In this document: positions 8,523-16,300 of the stretch, one piece after another
Layout: the number at the start of each line of letters is the position of its first letter
Position numbering within the stretch: position 1 is the first letter of the stretch
Source: Betaproteobacteria bacterium
GTDB lineage: Bacteria > Pseudomonadota > Gammaproteobacteria > Burkholderiales > SG8-41
DNA: 49,561 nt
Assembly (NCBI GenBank): GCA_025363435.1
Contig: JANYDY010000040.1
Location: 1 to 49,561, forward strand
Reading direction: 5' to 3'
Position numbers and translations under genes: made by a program
The notes under the pieces: generated by a model
Databases searched by the model: none
Told to the model about the DNA's origin: nothing
The model's input: only the letters and a program-made list of their open reading frames with translations

Positions 8523-9227
8523 TTATTTGATCGGCAGAAAAACCGCCGAAGCGAGGCTTTGTATGACTTTGACGACCGTCCGGTTCGTCTTATCGGCGAT
8601 GATTTTCGACAGAATGTCGAGACTGCCGATGACTTTGCCGAATTCGCGCTCGAAGCTCAGGTTTGCCACCGGCCCCGCCCCCTCGTTGGACAGCAAAAAC
8701 AGTTTGCCCTGCGCATTGTGGGCGTTGGATAGTTTCCACACGGCAATCTCGACATTGCGCGCCGCGTTGTAAAGACTCTGCGGCTCGAGGTCGTCGAGCA
8801 CGAAGAACTCGGTTTTGTCCTGAAACGCGGTCTGTATCATGCTCGCAAGGCCTGCCATATACGCCAGCACACGGTCGCCGCGATAGTCCTCCTGAAACGC
8901 CAGCTGGATCGCCTGCGCGCCGCGTTTGCCTTGCAGTTCGGCTAGGTTCCAGGCATGCGGCTCGTCGAAGATGCGCGCCACACCCGCCGCCACACTGGCG
9001 CGGTTGTGCTTCTTCAGTTCGGCGGGATTGCGTCGATAGAGCTTTTCGGCGAGCGCCCTGAGGTTCGCAAAAACTTCGCGCTGGTGCGCTTCGGCGAAGC
9101 GGTCGATATCCGACTTGGCAAGCTGGGAGGCGGAGAAGCCGCCGGAATTTTTCTCCGGCACCGTGCCGCGGCTTGCGCACGCGGCCAGGGCGAAAATGCA
9201 GATCACAGCCAGGATTTGCTTAGGCAT
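8523..9227 (-). CDS. Predicted lipoprotein of unknown function
   Basis: I do not recognise a family. The 234-residue product begins with a lipoprotein signal peptide, MPKQILAVICIFALAACAS, whose lipobox LAAC puts the acylated cysteine at residue 17. The rest is mostly amphipathic helix with many Ala, Arg and Glu residues (RFAEAHQREVFANLRALAEKL) and a hydrophobic C-terminal end. I chose ATG 9227 because the signal peptide starts there; the frame is open further upstream but that part has no secretion signal. It follows the dehydrogenase gene by 79 bases containing a hairpin. Confidence 0.75.
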   Translation of the reverse strand: MPKQILAVICIFALAACASRGTVPEKNSGGFSASQLAKSDIDRFAEAHQREVFANLRALAEKLYRRNPAELKKHNRASVAAGVARIFDEPHAWNLAELQGKRGAQAIQLAFQEDYRGDRVLAYMAGLASMIQTAFQDKTEFFVLDDLEPQSLYNAARNVEIAVWKLSNAHNAQGKLFLLSNEGAGPVANLSFEREFGKVIGSLDILSKIIADKTNRTVVKVIQSLASAVFLPIK

Positions 9228-9257
9228 CACACCCGCTTGATGAACATTCGCGTAAGG

Positions 9258-9298
9258 TGCGTATCCTGCCGCCCCTTTTTGCAGACGGCAGGCACGCA
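9258..9298 (-). other. Bulged hairpin between dehydrogenase and lipoprotein genes
   Basis: The arms TGCGTATCCTGCCG (9258-9271) and CGGCAGGCACGCA (9286-9298) pair over 12 bases with one small internal bulge around a 14-base loop. It lies between the stop at 9307 and the lipoprotein start at 9227. Without a T tract on the minus strand it is more likely an intercistronic RNA structure than a simple terminator. Confidence 0.45.
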
Positions 9299-9306
9299 AT
9301 CCGGCG

Positions 9307-10224
9307 CTAACGCTGCTTGCCCTTGCGCGCGACGCGACGTAATACTTCATGCACGATCGCCGTGTCCTGCTTGTCGAAACCGGCCGCCATCGCCATGTCG
9401 TAGTACTTTTTGCTGAGCGCAAAAAGCGGTGTCGGCGTTTTGATCGCCCTGGCGAAAGCGCCGATGATGGCGATGTCCTTCTGGTAGACATCGACCTTCA
9501 TAGTGGCGGGCAGATAATTACGCTTGATCATGAGCGGACCGCGCACTTCGAACATGCGCGAGGTACCGGCGCCATCCTTGATGACATCGTACATGAGCTT
9601 CGCATCGACCCCGGCCTCCTCCGCCATCACGAAGGCTTCAGCCGCCGAGAGATTGTGGATGGTGACGAGATGATTGGCGATGTATTTGAGTTTGGAACCG
9701 ACGCCGAATTTGCCGCAATAATAAGTATTGCGCGCCATGCCGGCAAACACGGCTTTGCATTTTTTGTAAGCGGCCGCGTCGCCGCTGGCGTAAACCACGG
9801 CGTCTTTGGCCGCCGCCTGCGCACCGGTGCCACTGATCGGGCAATCGAGCATAATGACGCCGATTTTAGCGAAACGCTTGCGCGCATCTTCCTTAAGCTT
9901 CAACGGCAACGTGCTGACTTCGACAACGACCGTGCCGCGTTTGGCGCCGGCGGCAATGCCGTCCTTGCCGAACAGCGCGGCTTCGAATGCCGCATACGAC
10001 GGCAGCGACGTAATAATAATCTTCTGGCTGGCGGCCACATCAGCGGCCGACGCGGCGACCACGCCACCCAGCTTTTTCAGTGCCTTGATGGCCGGCGGTG
10101 CAATGTCGAAACCGGTGACCTTGAAGCCGGCCGCCGTCAAATGTTTGGCGAACGCGCCGCCCATGATGCCGAGGCCGACGACGCCGACCGTGCCCGCGCT
10201 GCGCTTTCCTGCGTTTGCTTTCAT
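9307..10224 (-). CDS. 3-hydroxyisobutyrate dehydrogenase-like NAD(P) oxidoreductase
   Basis: A 305-residue beta-hydroxyacid dehydrogenase. The dinucleotide loop is VGVVGLGIMGGAFAKHL, followed by LDCPISGTGAQAA (substrate site) and the catalytic lysine region VGSKLKYIANHLV. The C-terminal helical domain has DVYQKDIAIIGAFA. The family oxidises 3-hydroxyisobutyrate, tartronate semialdehyde or similar hydroxy acids. The start ATG 10224 follows AGAGAT; the longer frame to 10320 has no family similarity and is cysteine-rich leader. It is the first gene of a leftward run and is divergent from the Gfo/Idh pair, suggesting a shared carbohydrate or hydroxy-acid theme. Confidence 0.9.
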   Translation of the reverse strand: MKANAGKRSAGTVGVVGLGIMGGAFAKHLTAAGFKVTGFDIAPPAIKALKKLGGVVAASAADVAASQKIIITSLPSYAAFEAALFGKDGIAAGAKRGTVVVEVSTLPLKLKEDARKRFAKIGVIMLDCPISGTGAQAAAKDAVVYASGDAAAYKKCKAVFAGMARNTYYCGKFGVGSKLKYIANHLVTIHNLSAAEAFVMAEEAGVDAKLMYDVIKDGAGTSRMFEVRGPLMIKRNYLPATMKVDVYQKDIAIIGAFARAIKTPTPLFALSKKYYDMAMAAGFDKQDTAIVHEVLRRVARKGKQR

Positions 10225-10415
10225 GCTATCTCTCGTTTTTGAAAAAAATGTCGCGCCGCAAGCCGTTTGCGGCGAAGAACAGCATGATTGCAGCACTCGG
10301 GCGCCCGCGCAAGTGCACACGCGGAGCGTTGGCCGTTAGGCTAAAATGTGTGCCCGCACCATGCGCCTGGCGCGTGGCACCCAAAGCATCCAATGCAAAC
10401 ACCGAAAGGACACTC
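10225..10415. promoter_or_regulatory. Divergent promoter region with terminator-like leader hairpin
   Basis: The gap between the divergent dehydrogenase and Gfo/Idh genes. At 10254-10274 CGCCGCAA and TTGCGGCG form a perfect 8-bp stem with a 5-base loop. On the minus strand it is followed after 5 bases by a run of seven T, so the dehydrogenase leader could terminate or attenuate. A possible plus-strand -10 box TAAAAT lies near 10343 without a convincing -35. Confidence 0.45.
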
Positions 10416-11492
10416 GTGAAGCAACTCAACATGGGAATTATCGGCACCGGCTGGTGCGGCGGCATCCGCGCCGAAACCTGCGCGCGCCATCCGCTCATCA
10501 AAAGCCTGCATATTGCGGAAACGCGACCGGAACGCCTTGCCGAAATGACCAAGCTGGTCAATCCCGCCACGGCGACCGCCGACTTCCGCCAGATCATTGA
10601 CAACAAGTCGATAGACGCCGTGATGATTTCCGCCACACCGGAAACGCTGCACTATCCGATGGCACGCGACGCGCTCAATTCCGGCAAACACGTGTTTCTC
10701 GAAAAGCCAATCGCCATCGAGCTGCACGAAGCCGACGACCTGATTCACATTGCTAAAAAGAACAATCTCAAATTCACCATCGGTTATTCGCAGCGTTTTA
10801 ATCCGAAATTCGCCTATGTGCACAAATGCGCCACCGACGGCACGCTCGGCAAACCGGTCAGCGCGCTGGTCAGCCGTCACATCGGCCGCGGCCTCGGCAA
10901 AAAAATCAACAGCCGCACCAAACTGTCGCCCGCCGCGATGGAAGCCACACACGACCTCGATTTTATTTTGTGGTGCCTGCTGCCGGCCAAACCGGTGCGT
11001 GTCTATTCGCAGGTCAACTACGGCGCGATGCGTGAGGCCACTGGCGCCGATTTTCCGGATACCCAGTACATCACGGTAACGATGGACAGCGGTGTGTCGT
11101 TCGTCGTCTGCGCCGGCTGGAGCCTGCCGCCCGCCTATCCGAATTTTTCAATGACCTGGATCGAATTCGTCGGCACCGAAGGCGCGCTGTTCATCGACGA
11201 CACCCACCGCGACACCCAGCTCACCACCATGAAAACCGGCATCGTGCATCCGATGTCGACCATGCCGGGCGAATTCGTCGAGCACACCTATGCCGGCCCG
11301 ATGAAGCCGGAGACCGTGGATTTCATCGAGGCCTGCGCCTGCGACCGCCCGGTGCTGGTGAAACCCGAGGAAGCGCGCCAGGTCATGGAGGTCTACCTCG
11401 CCGCCGACATTTCGGCCGAACGTAACGAGCCGGTGTCGCTGCCGCTGCCGGAATCGCGTCCGACCATGCTCGCAGCGGGAGGCGCGCGTTGA
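10416..11492 (+). CDS. Gfo/Idh/MocA family oxidoreductase
   Basis: A 358-residue NAD(P)-dependent oxidoreductase of the glucose-fructose oxidoreductase/inositol dehydrogenase family. It has the N-terminal Rossmann motif MGIIGTGWCGGIRAE, the EKP catalytic lysine motif in HVFLEKPIAIE, and a C-terminal alpha/beta domain with FVGTEGALFIDDTHRD. I place the start at GTG 10416, five bases after AAAGGA; upstream sequence in frame is unrelated. The family oxidises sugars, inositols or their acids. It overlaps the next, homologous gene by four bases and shares the unusual DDTHRD segment with it, so the pair probably arose by duplication and may form a heteromer or act in series. Confidence 0.92.
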   Translation: MKQLNMGIIGTGWCGGIRAETCARHPLIKSLHIAETRPERLAEMTKLVNPATATADFRQIIDNKSIDAVMISATPETLHYPMARDALNSGKHVFLEKPIAIELHEADDLIHIAKKNNLKFTIGYSQRFNPKFAYVHKCATDGTLGKPVSALVSRHIGRGLGKKINSRTKLSPAAMEATHDLDFILWCLLPAKPVRVYSQVNYGAMREATGADFPDTQYITVTMDSGVSFVVCAGWSLPPAYPNFSMTWIEFVGTEGALFIDDTHRDTQLTTMKTGIVHPMSTMPGEFVEHTYAGPMKPETVDFIEACACDRPVLVKPEEARQVMEVYLAADISAERNEPVSLPLPESRPTMLAAGGAR

Positions 11493-12604
11493 GAAAGCAG
11501 GCGAAAAAAATCGGCCTCGCCATTGTCGGCGCCGGCCGCGTCGGCTTGATCCGCGGCGAACTAGCCGCGCGACACCCGGCGGTGGAATGGATCGGCATCG
11601 CCGAAAAGAACCCCGAGCGCGCGAAGCTGGTTGGCGACAAGATCGGCGCCGAATTCGTCACCGCGGACTATCGCGAGCTGATCTCGCGCCCCGAGGTCAA
11701 TGCACTGATCGTTTCGACCGACGAGCACCTGCACGTCGACCCCATCCTCGCGGCCTGCGAACGCGGCCTGCCGATGCTCATCGAAAAACCGCTCGCCACC
11801 GATCTGGGCGAATCGCAGATGGTGATGGACGCTCTGGAACATGCAGGCATCGACGCGGTGATCGGCTACACCCAGCGTTTCCGCCGCCGCTGGCTGGTGG
11901 CCAAAGAAAAAGTGCGCAACGGTTCGCTCGGCGAAGTGACGATGGTGACCTCGCGTGCCTTCATGAACCGGCTGGTCGCCATCGACAATTACAAGCGATC
12001 TGACAATCCGGCGGAAATTTCGCCAATGGTGATCTCGGGCACACACGCGCTCGACATCGTCATGTGGCTGATGGAAGCGAAGAAGCCGGTTGAAGTCTAC
12101 GCCCGCTCGGTCAACAAGGCACTCGGCCCCACCTGGCAGGGCATCGATGGCACTGCTTACACCATCACGTTCGACGACGGCGCGATCTATCACGGTGTGA
12201 TTTCCTGGGCGCTGCCGGAAGTCTGGCCCGGCGCGGTCTACAGCCTCGAAGTCGGCGCGGTCGGCACCGAAGGCGTGCTGACTATCGATGACACCCACCG
12301 CGACATCGTGCTGGCGACCAATCTGGTGCAGGGCGAAGGCTACGCGCCGGACAAACGCCGCCACGTCGACTTTCTGACCAGCTATCCGGTCGGCGACATG
12401 GCTCTGGGCGAACTGCGCGGCCCGATGCGCGAGGAAACCAACTCGTGGCTTAACCGCGTGGCGCTTGGTTCAACCACGCAGCACGCCACCGCGCGCGAAG
12501 GTCATAACCGTTTGATGCTAACCAAGGCGATCGACCTCTCGGCACGGCTGAAAAAACCGGTGTCGCTGCCGATTTCGCCCGAAGACGAAAAACGCGGCCG
12601 CTGA
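11489..12604 (+). CDS. Gfo/Idh/MocA family oxidoreductase, TTG start coupled to previous gene
   Basis: A 371-residue homologue of the preceding gene. Landmarks are IVGAGRVGLIRGELAARHPAVE, MLIEKPLATD, the substrate-domain helix SGTHALDIVMWLMEA (supplying the conserved histidine) and VGTEGVLTIDDTHRD. Translation starts at TTG 11489, which overlaps the upstream TGA as TTGA. GGGAGG lies about 8 bases before it inside the upstream gene, so expression is translationally coupled. The likely role is oxidation of a sugar or cyclitol. A Bug receptor follows 57 bases later and may take up the substrate. Confidence 0.91.
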   Translation: MRKQAKKIGLAIVGAGRVGLIRGELAARHPAVEWIGIAEKNPERAKLVGDKIGAEFVTADYRELISRPEVNALIVSTDEHLHVDPILAACERGLPMLIEKPLATDLGESQMVMDALEHAGIDAVIGYTQRFRRRWLVAKEKVRNGSLGEVTMVTSRAFMNRLVAIDNYKRSDNPAEISPMVISGTHALDIVMWLMEAKKPVEVYARSVNKALGPTWQGIDGTAYTITFDDGAIYHGVISWALPEVWPGAVYSLEVGAVGTEGVLTIDDTHRDIVLATNLVQGEGYAPDKRRHVDFLTSYPVGDMALGELRGPMREETNSWLNRVALGSTTQHATAREGHNRLMLTKAIDLSARLKKPVSLPISPEDEKRGR

Positions 12605-12661
12605 TGCTGTAGCTGCGCGGCCGCGCATCGCGCACGAATCGCATTACTTCTGGAGGAAACC

Positions 12662-13657
12662 ATGAAGCATTCGCGTTTGAAAGTTGCATCAGTCGCGTTG
12701 GCCGCGGCATTTTCGTGCTGCACGCTCAGTGCAACGGCGCAACCAGCCGATAAATTCCCGACCCGGCCGGTGCGCATGATCGTGCCGTATGCGCCCGGGG
12801 GCGCCACCGACATCGTGGCGCGGCAAGTCGCCCAGCGCTTGTCCGAGTTGTGGGGATATCAGGTGGTCGTCGATAACCGCGCCGGAGGCTCCGGCGCAAT
12901 TGCGCTCGAAACCGTTGCCCGCGCCACCCCCGACGGTTACACGCTGATGGTAGGCAACGTGTCGACCAACGCAATCGCCGAAACAGCATTTGCAAAAACA
13001 CTCTCGATCAAGCCGTCGCGCGACCTCACCGCCGTCACCAATCTGATCGAAATTCCACATATGTTCATCGCCAGCATGGCGGTTCCGGTAACTAATCTGA
13101 AGCAGCTTGCGGAATATGCGAAAACGGCGCCGCGCATGGCATACGCCTCTGCCGGTATCGCGTCCTACCCGCACCTCGATGCAGCGCGTCTGCTGAAGGC
13201 AATGGGCGTCGAAATGACGCATATTCCCTACAAGGGAGGTGCCGGCCAGATGATTCCGGCGATGATCGGTAACGAAACACAATTCACCATGCTGAATCTG
13301 GCGTCGACACTGCCGCATATCCGCGCTGGCCGCATGAAACCGCTGGCGACGACATGGCCGACCCGGCGCAGTGAATTTCCGGAAATTCAGACCATGGCCG
13401 AAGCGGGCTATCCAGGCATCGGCACCAATGCATGGAACGGATTGTTTGCGCCGTCGAAGATGCCGCCGGCGTTACTCACGCAAATTTACGCCTCGACGCT
13501 CAAAGTGCTGGACTCGTCCGAGATGAAGGAATCTCTCGGCAAACAACTGATCTCTGTCGTTCCCAGCAAGTCGCCCGCCGAATACGCGCGCTTCGTCAAT
13601 GAAGAAGTCGCAAAATGGGCGGCGGTGATTCGCGATAATAATATCTCTCTCGATTAG
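12662..13657 (+). CDS. Bug/TctC-family periplasmic solute receptor
   Basis: A 331-residue Bug receptor. A signal peptide covers about residues 1-28 (core VALAAAFSCCTLSATA). The mature protein has TRPVRMIVPYAPGGATDIVARQ, VVVDNRAGGSGAIALE, TPDGYTLMVG and IPYKGGAGQMIPAMIGNE. The start follows GGAGGAAACC. It is the third gene of the unit with the two Gfo/Idh oxidoreductases. The gap of 314 bases before the next gene suggests the transcription unit ends here. Confidence 0.93.
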   Translation: MKHSRLKVASVALAAAFSCCTLSATAQPADKFPTRPVRMIVPYAPGGATDIVARQVAQRLSELWGYQVVVDNRAGGSGAIALETVARATPDGYTLMVGNVSTNAIAETAFAKTLSIKPSRDLTAVTNLIEIPHMFIASMAVPVTNLKQLAEYAKTAPRMAYASAGIASYPHLDAARLLKAMGVEMTHIPYKGGAGQMIPAMIGNETQFTMLNLASTLPHIRAGRMKPLATTWPTRRSEFPEIQTMAEAGYPGIGTNAWNGLFAPSKMPPALLTQIYASTLKVLDSSEMKESLGKQLISVVPSKSPAEYARFVNEEVAKWAAVIRDNNISLD

Positions 13658-13971
13658 ACCGGCCGCGCGCCAGGCCCGCTTTATGCCTTGCCGTTATCGA
13701 TCATCTTTGATGGTAATCAAGTTCCGGCGCTAGAACTGCCCCTCGAACCCGTGCTAAACTTGCTCCCGATTCGTCGCCTTTTTTATGGATCGGCAGCTAA
13801 CTTCATGCCGAGAGCCGCTGGCGACACGGATGGTCGAGGAATTCTGCGCTGAAATCCAGAGCTGAATGTCCGGCGCGACGGCTGCAAAACCGCCCGCCGC
13901 GTTGACGATCTGCCCGTATTTGGCATTGCAAAGCTGAAGTAATTTGTCGATTAACTGAACCGGAGGAAATG
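13658..13971. other. Non-coding gap upstream of the M24/ADH operon
   Basis: This 314-base gap holds no credible gene on either strand. It should carry the promoter of the operon starting at 13972. I see a short inverted repeat (TTGAT-GGTA-ATCAA near 13708) and AT-rich patches near 13785 and 13935, but no promoter that I would place with confidence. A strong ribosome site, GGAGG, is at 13962-13966. Confidence 0.5.
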
Positions 13972-15249
13972 ATGGCCAATGTAGGCATGGTAGGGTTGGA
14001 CTGGCAAGAGCGCATCAACTGGAGTCGGCTGCGCACGTACCGGCTCGAGCGTGCCCGCGAGCGCATGAAGGCTCACGGCTTGGGCGCCATGCTGCTGATG
14101 TACGACGAAAACGTCCGTTACGTCACCAGCACCCTGACCCCGGGCTGGAACAAGCTGAAGCCCGGCCTGCGCTATTGCCTGCTGTGTGGTGATGATGCGC
14201 CGGTTCTGTTCGAGCAGGGCGACATCGGTCTGCATATCGAAAAGCATTCGCCGTGGATTCCGAAGGAAAACATCCGTTATTCGTACGCGTGGATCAAGGG
14301 CGCGGCCGGCCCGGCTTCGACCCAGCAGGTCACCAAGTTCACCAACGCGATCAAACAGGAAATGAAAAAGCGCGGCGTCGAGGGCATGAAGCTCGGCGTC
14401 GACTTTGTCGACATCAACATGATCCAGATCTTCAAGGAAGCGAAGATCGACTGGGTTGACGGCATGACACCGATGATGGAAGCGCGTGCGGTCAAGAACC
14501 AGGACGAGCAGGAATGTTTCCGCCAGGTCGGCGCGATCGGCGACGCTGCGCACTGGGAATTTATGAAATTCCTCAAGCCCGGCCTGACCGAGAACCAGCT
14601 GACCGCGCACATCATGGAGTTCCTCTACAACGTGCCCGGCATGGAAGACGTCGAGGACGTGATCGTGTCTTCGGGCCTCAACACCTGGCCGAACTGGCGC
14701 AACTTCTCCGACCGTATCATCAAGCCGGGGGACATGGTGTTCATGGATCTGGCCGCCTTGACCTGGAACGGCTACAAGTCCTGCTACTACCGCACCTATA
14801 TGGTCGGTCGCGAGCCGAACCAGGAGCAAAAAGATTATTACGCCACCGCGCTCAAGTGGCTTTACGACTCGATCAAAGTGGTCAAACCGGGCGTCACCAC
14901 CCGCGACATCGCGATGAAGTGGCCATCGGCAAAAGAAGCCTGGGGCTACGAAGAAGAAGACCAGGCCGCCGCCAACCTGTGGGGGCACGGCCTCGGCCTC
15001 GCGCAATATGACCAGCCGGTCATTTCGCGTATCTGGTCGCTCGATCACCCGATCGAAATCAAGGAAGGCATGACCTTCGCGCTGGAAACCCAGCATGGCA
15101 AGAATCACCAGTGGGGCGTGCGCATCGAGGAAATGCTCATCGTCACAAAGACCGGCTGTGAAATCGTGTCGAACTTCCCGGTCGAGCAAATTACCGTGGT
15201 CGATCCGATGCCCGGATATTCGGACTACGGCAAGTTGCCGGGCCATTAA
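13972..15249 (+). CDS. M24 peptidase-like (aminopeptidase P/creatinase fold) protein
   Basis: A 425-residue protein with the creatinase-like N-terminal domain (ARERMKAHGLGAMLLMYDENVRYVTS) and the pita-bread M24 domain from about residue 165. Four of the five usual metal ligands can be placed: D259 (GDMVFMDLA), H339 (GHGLGL), E372 (FALETQ) and E386 (VRIEEM). The second aspartate of the usual SD-x-TRT motif is a cysteine, C271, in YKSCYYRT. The family includes aminopeptidase P, creatinase, ectoine hydrolase and DMSP lyase DddP, so a non-peptide substrate is quite possible. Of two adjacent ATGs, 13972 has the better spacing to GGAGG. It is first in an operon with an alcohol dehydrogenase six bases downstream. 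Confidence 0.88.
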   Translation: MANVGMVGLDWQERINWSRLRTYRLERARERMKAHGLGAMLLMYDENVRYVTSTLTPGWNKLKPGLRYCLLCGDDAPVLFEQGDIGLHIEKHSPWIPKENIRYSYAWIKGAAGPASTQQVTKFTNAIKQEMKKRGVEGMKLGVDFVDINMIQIFKEAKIDWVDGMTPMMEARAVKNQDEQECFRQVGAIGDAAHWEFMKFLKPGLTENQLTAHIMEFLYNVPGMEDVEDVIVSSGLNTWPNWRNFSDRIIKPGDMVFMDLAALTWNGYKSCYYRTYMVGREPNQEQKDYYATALKWLYDSIKVVKPGVTTRDIAMKWPSAKEAWGYEEEDQAAANLWGHGLGLAQYDQPVISRIWSLDHPIEIKEGMTFALETQHGKNHQWGVRIEEMLIVTKTGCEIVSNFPVEQITVVDPMPGYSDYGKLPGH

Positions 15250-15255
15250 GCCTCA

Positions 15256-16299
15256 ATGAAGCAGTCCATACGCGCCGCGGTGCTTGCAGCACCGCGGCGT
15301 TTTAATCTGGTCGACCGCCCCGCTCCGGTCGCCGCGCCCGGTGAAGCCGTCGTTCGCGTCTCGTCCACCGCGGTCTGTCATACCGATTTGTCGATATTCA
15401 CCGGTGAACACCCGGGCATCAAATATCCGGTCATTCTCGGCCACGAATCGACCGGCATTGTTGAAAGTGTCGGTGATGGTGTCACCGGCATGAAGAACGG
15501 CCAGCACGTCATCATCAATCCGATTATTTCCTGCGGCCATTGCGATTCGTGCCTGCGCGGCGCGCAACAACTGTGCCGCAACGCCGGCCTGTTCGGCCGC
15601 GAAGTTGAAGGCTCGATGTGCGAATTCGTGCGTCTGCCTGTACGTTATCTGCACACACTGCCGGACGACATGTCGCTTGCCGATGCAACGCTGATTGAAA
15701 CGCTGGCAACCGTGCGCCACGCACAAGACCGGCTGGGCGTCAAAGCCGGCGAATCCGTTGTTGTGCTGGGCCAGGGCACCACCGGACTGCTGCATACGCG
15801 GCTCGCCGTGATTGCCGGCGCCAACCCGGTCATTGCGATCTCACGCACCAAATGGAAGCTCGACATGGCTACGCGCATGGGCGCGCACCACGTGCTCGAC
15901 ATCAGCGCGGAAAAAGCCGTGGATGAAGTACTGCGCCTGACCGGCGGCTCCGGTGCCGATATCGTCATCGACACCGCGGGCGGCGCCGCCACCCTGATGG
16001 CATCGATTGAAATGCTGCGTCCGGGCGGACGTTTATCACCTTACGCGGTCAGCCATGAATGCTGCACGCAGTTCACGACCTTCCCGCTTTATTACAAAGA
16101 AATCAGCATTATCGGTTCGCGCGCACTGAATCCAACCGATATGGCGCCGGCGATTGATCTCGTGGCCGGCGGCCAAATCGACGTCGCCGGTTTTGTTTCC
16201 GCAACCTATCCGCTGGATCGTGCCGCCGATGCGTTTGATGAATACGAGCGCAATCCCGGCAAGGTGCTGCGCATCGTCATCGATTCGACTGCGAGTTAG
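15256..16299 (+). CDS. Zinc-dependent medium-chain alcohol dehydrogenase
   Basis: A 347-residue MDR alcohol dehydrogenase. Catalytic zinc ligands are visible in AVCHTDLS (Cys) and LGHESTGIVESVG (His-Glu). The structural zinc loop is CGHCDSCLRGAQQLC. The coenzyme loop is VVVLGQGTTGLLHTRLA, with a following SRTKWKLDMA that leaves the NAD/NADP preference open. It would oxidise an alcohol to an aldehyde or ketone or the reverse. It begins 6 bases after the M24-like gene and ends one base before the PEP-utilising gene. The start lacks a strong ribosome site, so translation is probably coupled. Confidence 0.92.
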   Translation: MKQSIRAAVLAAPRRFNLVDRPAPVAAPGEAVVRVSSTAVCHTDLSIFTGEHPGIKYPVILGHESTGIVESVGDGVTGMKNGQHVIINPIISCGHCDSCLRGAQQLCRNAGLFGREVEGSMCEFVRLPVRYLHTLPDDMSLADATLIETLATVRHAQDRLGVKAGESVVVLGQGTTGLLHTRLAVIAGANPVIAISRTKWKLDMATRMGAHHVLDISAEKAVDEVLRLTGGSGADIVIDTAGGAATLMASIEMLRPGGRLSPYAVSHECCTQFTTFPLYYKEISIIGSRALNPTDMAPAIDLVAGGQIDVAGFVSATYPLDRAADAFDEYERNPGKVLRIVIDSTAS

Positions 16300-16300
16300 C

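Noticed and set aside
13951-15246. 431-residue minus-strand open frame opposite the M24-like gene
   Set aside because: It is antisense to a protein with clear family residues, and its His/Asp-rich composition is typical of a shadow frame.
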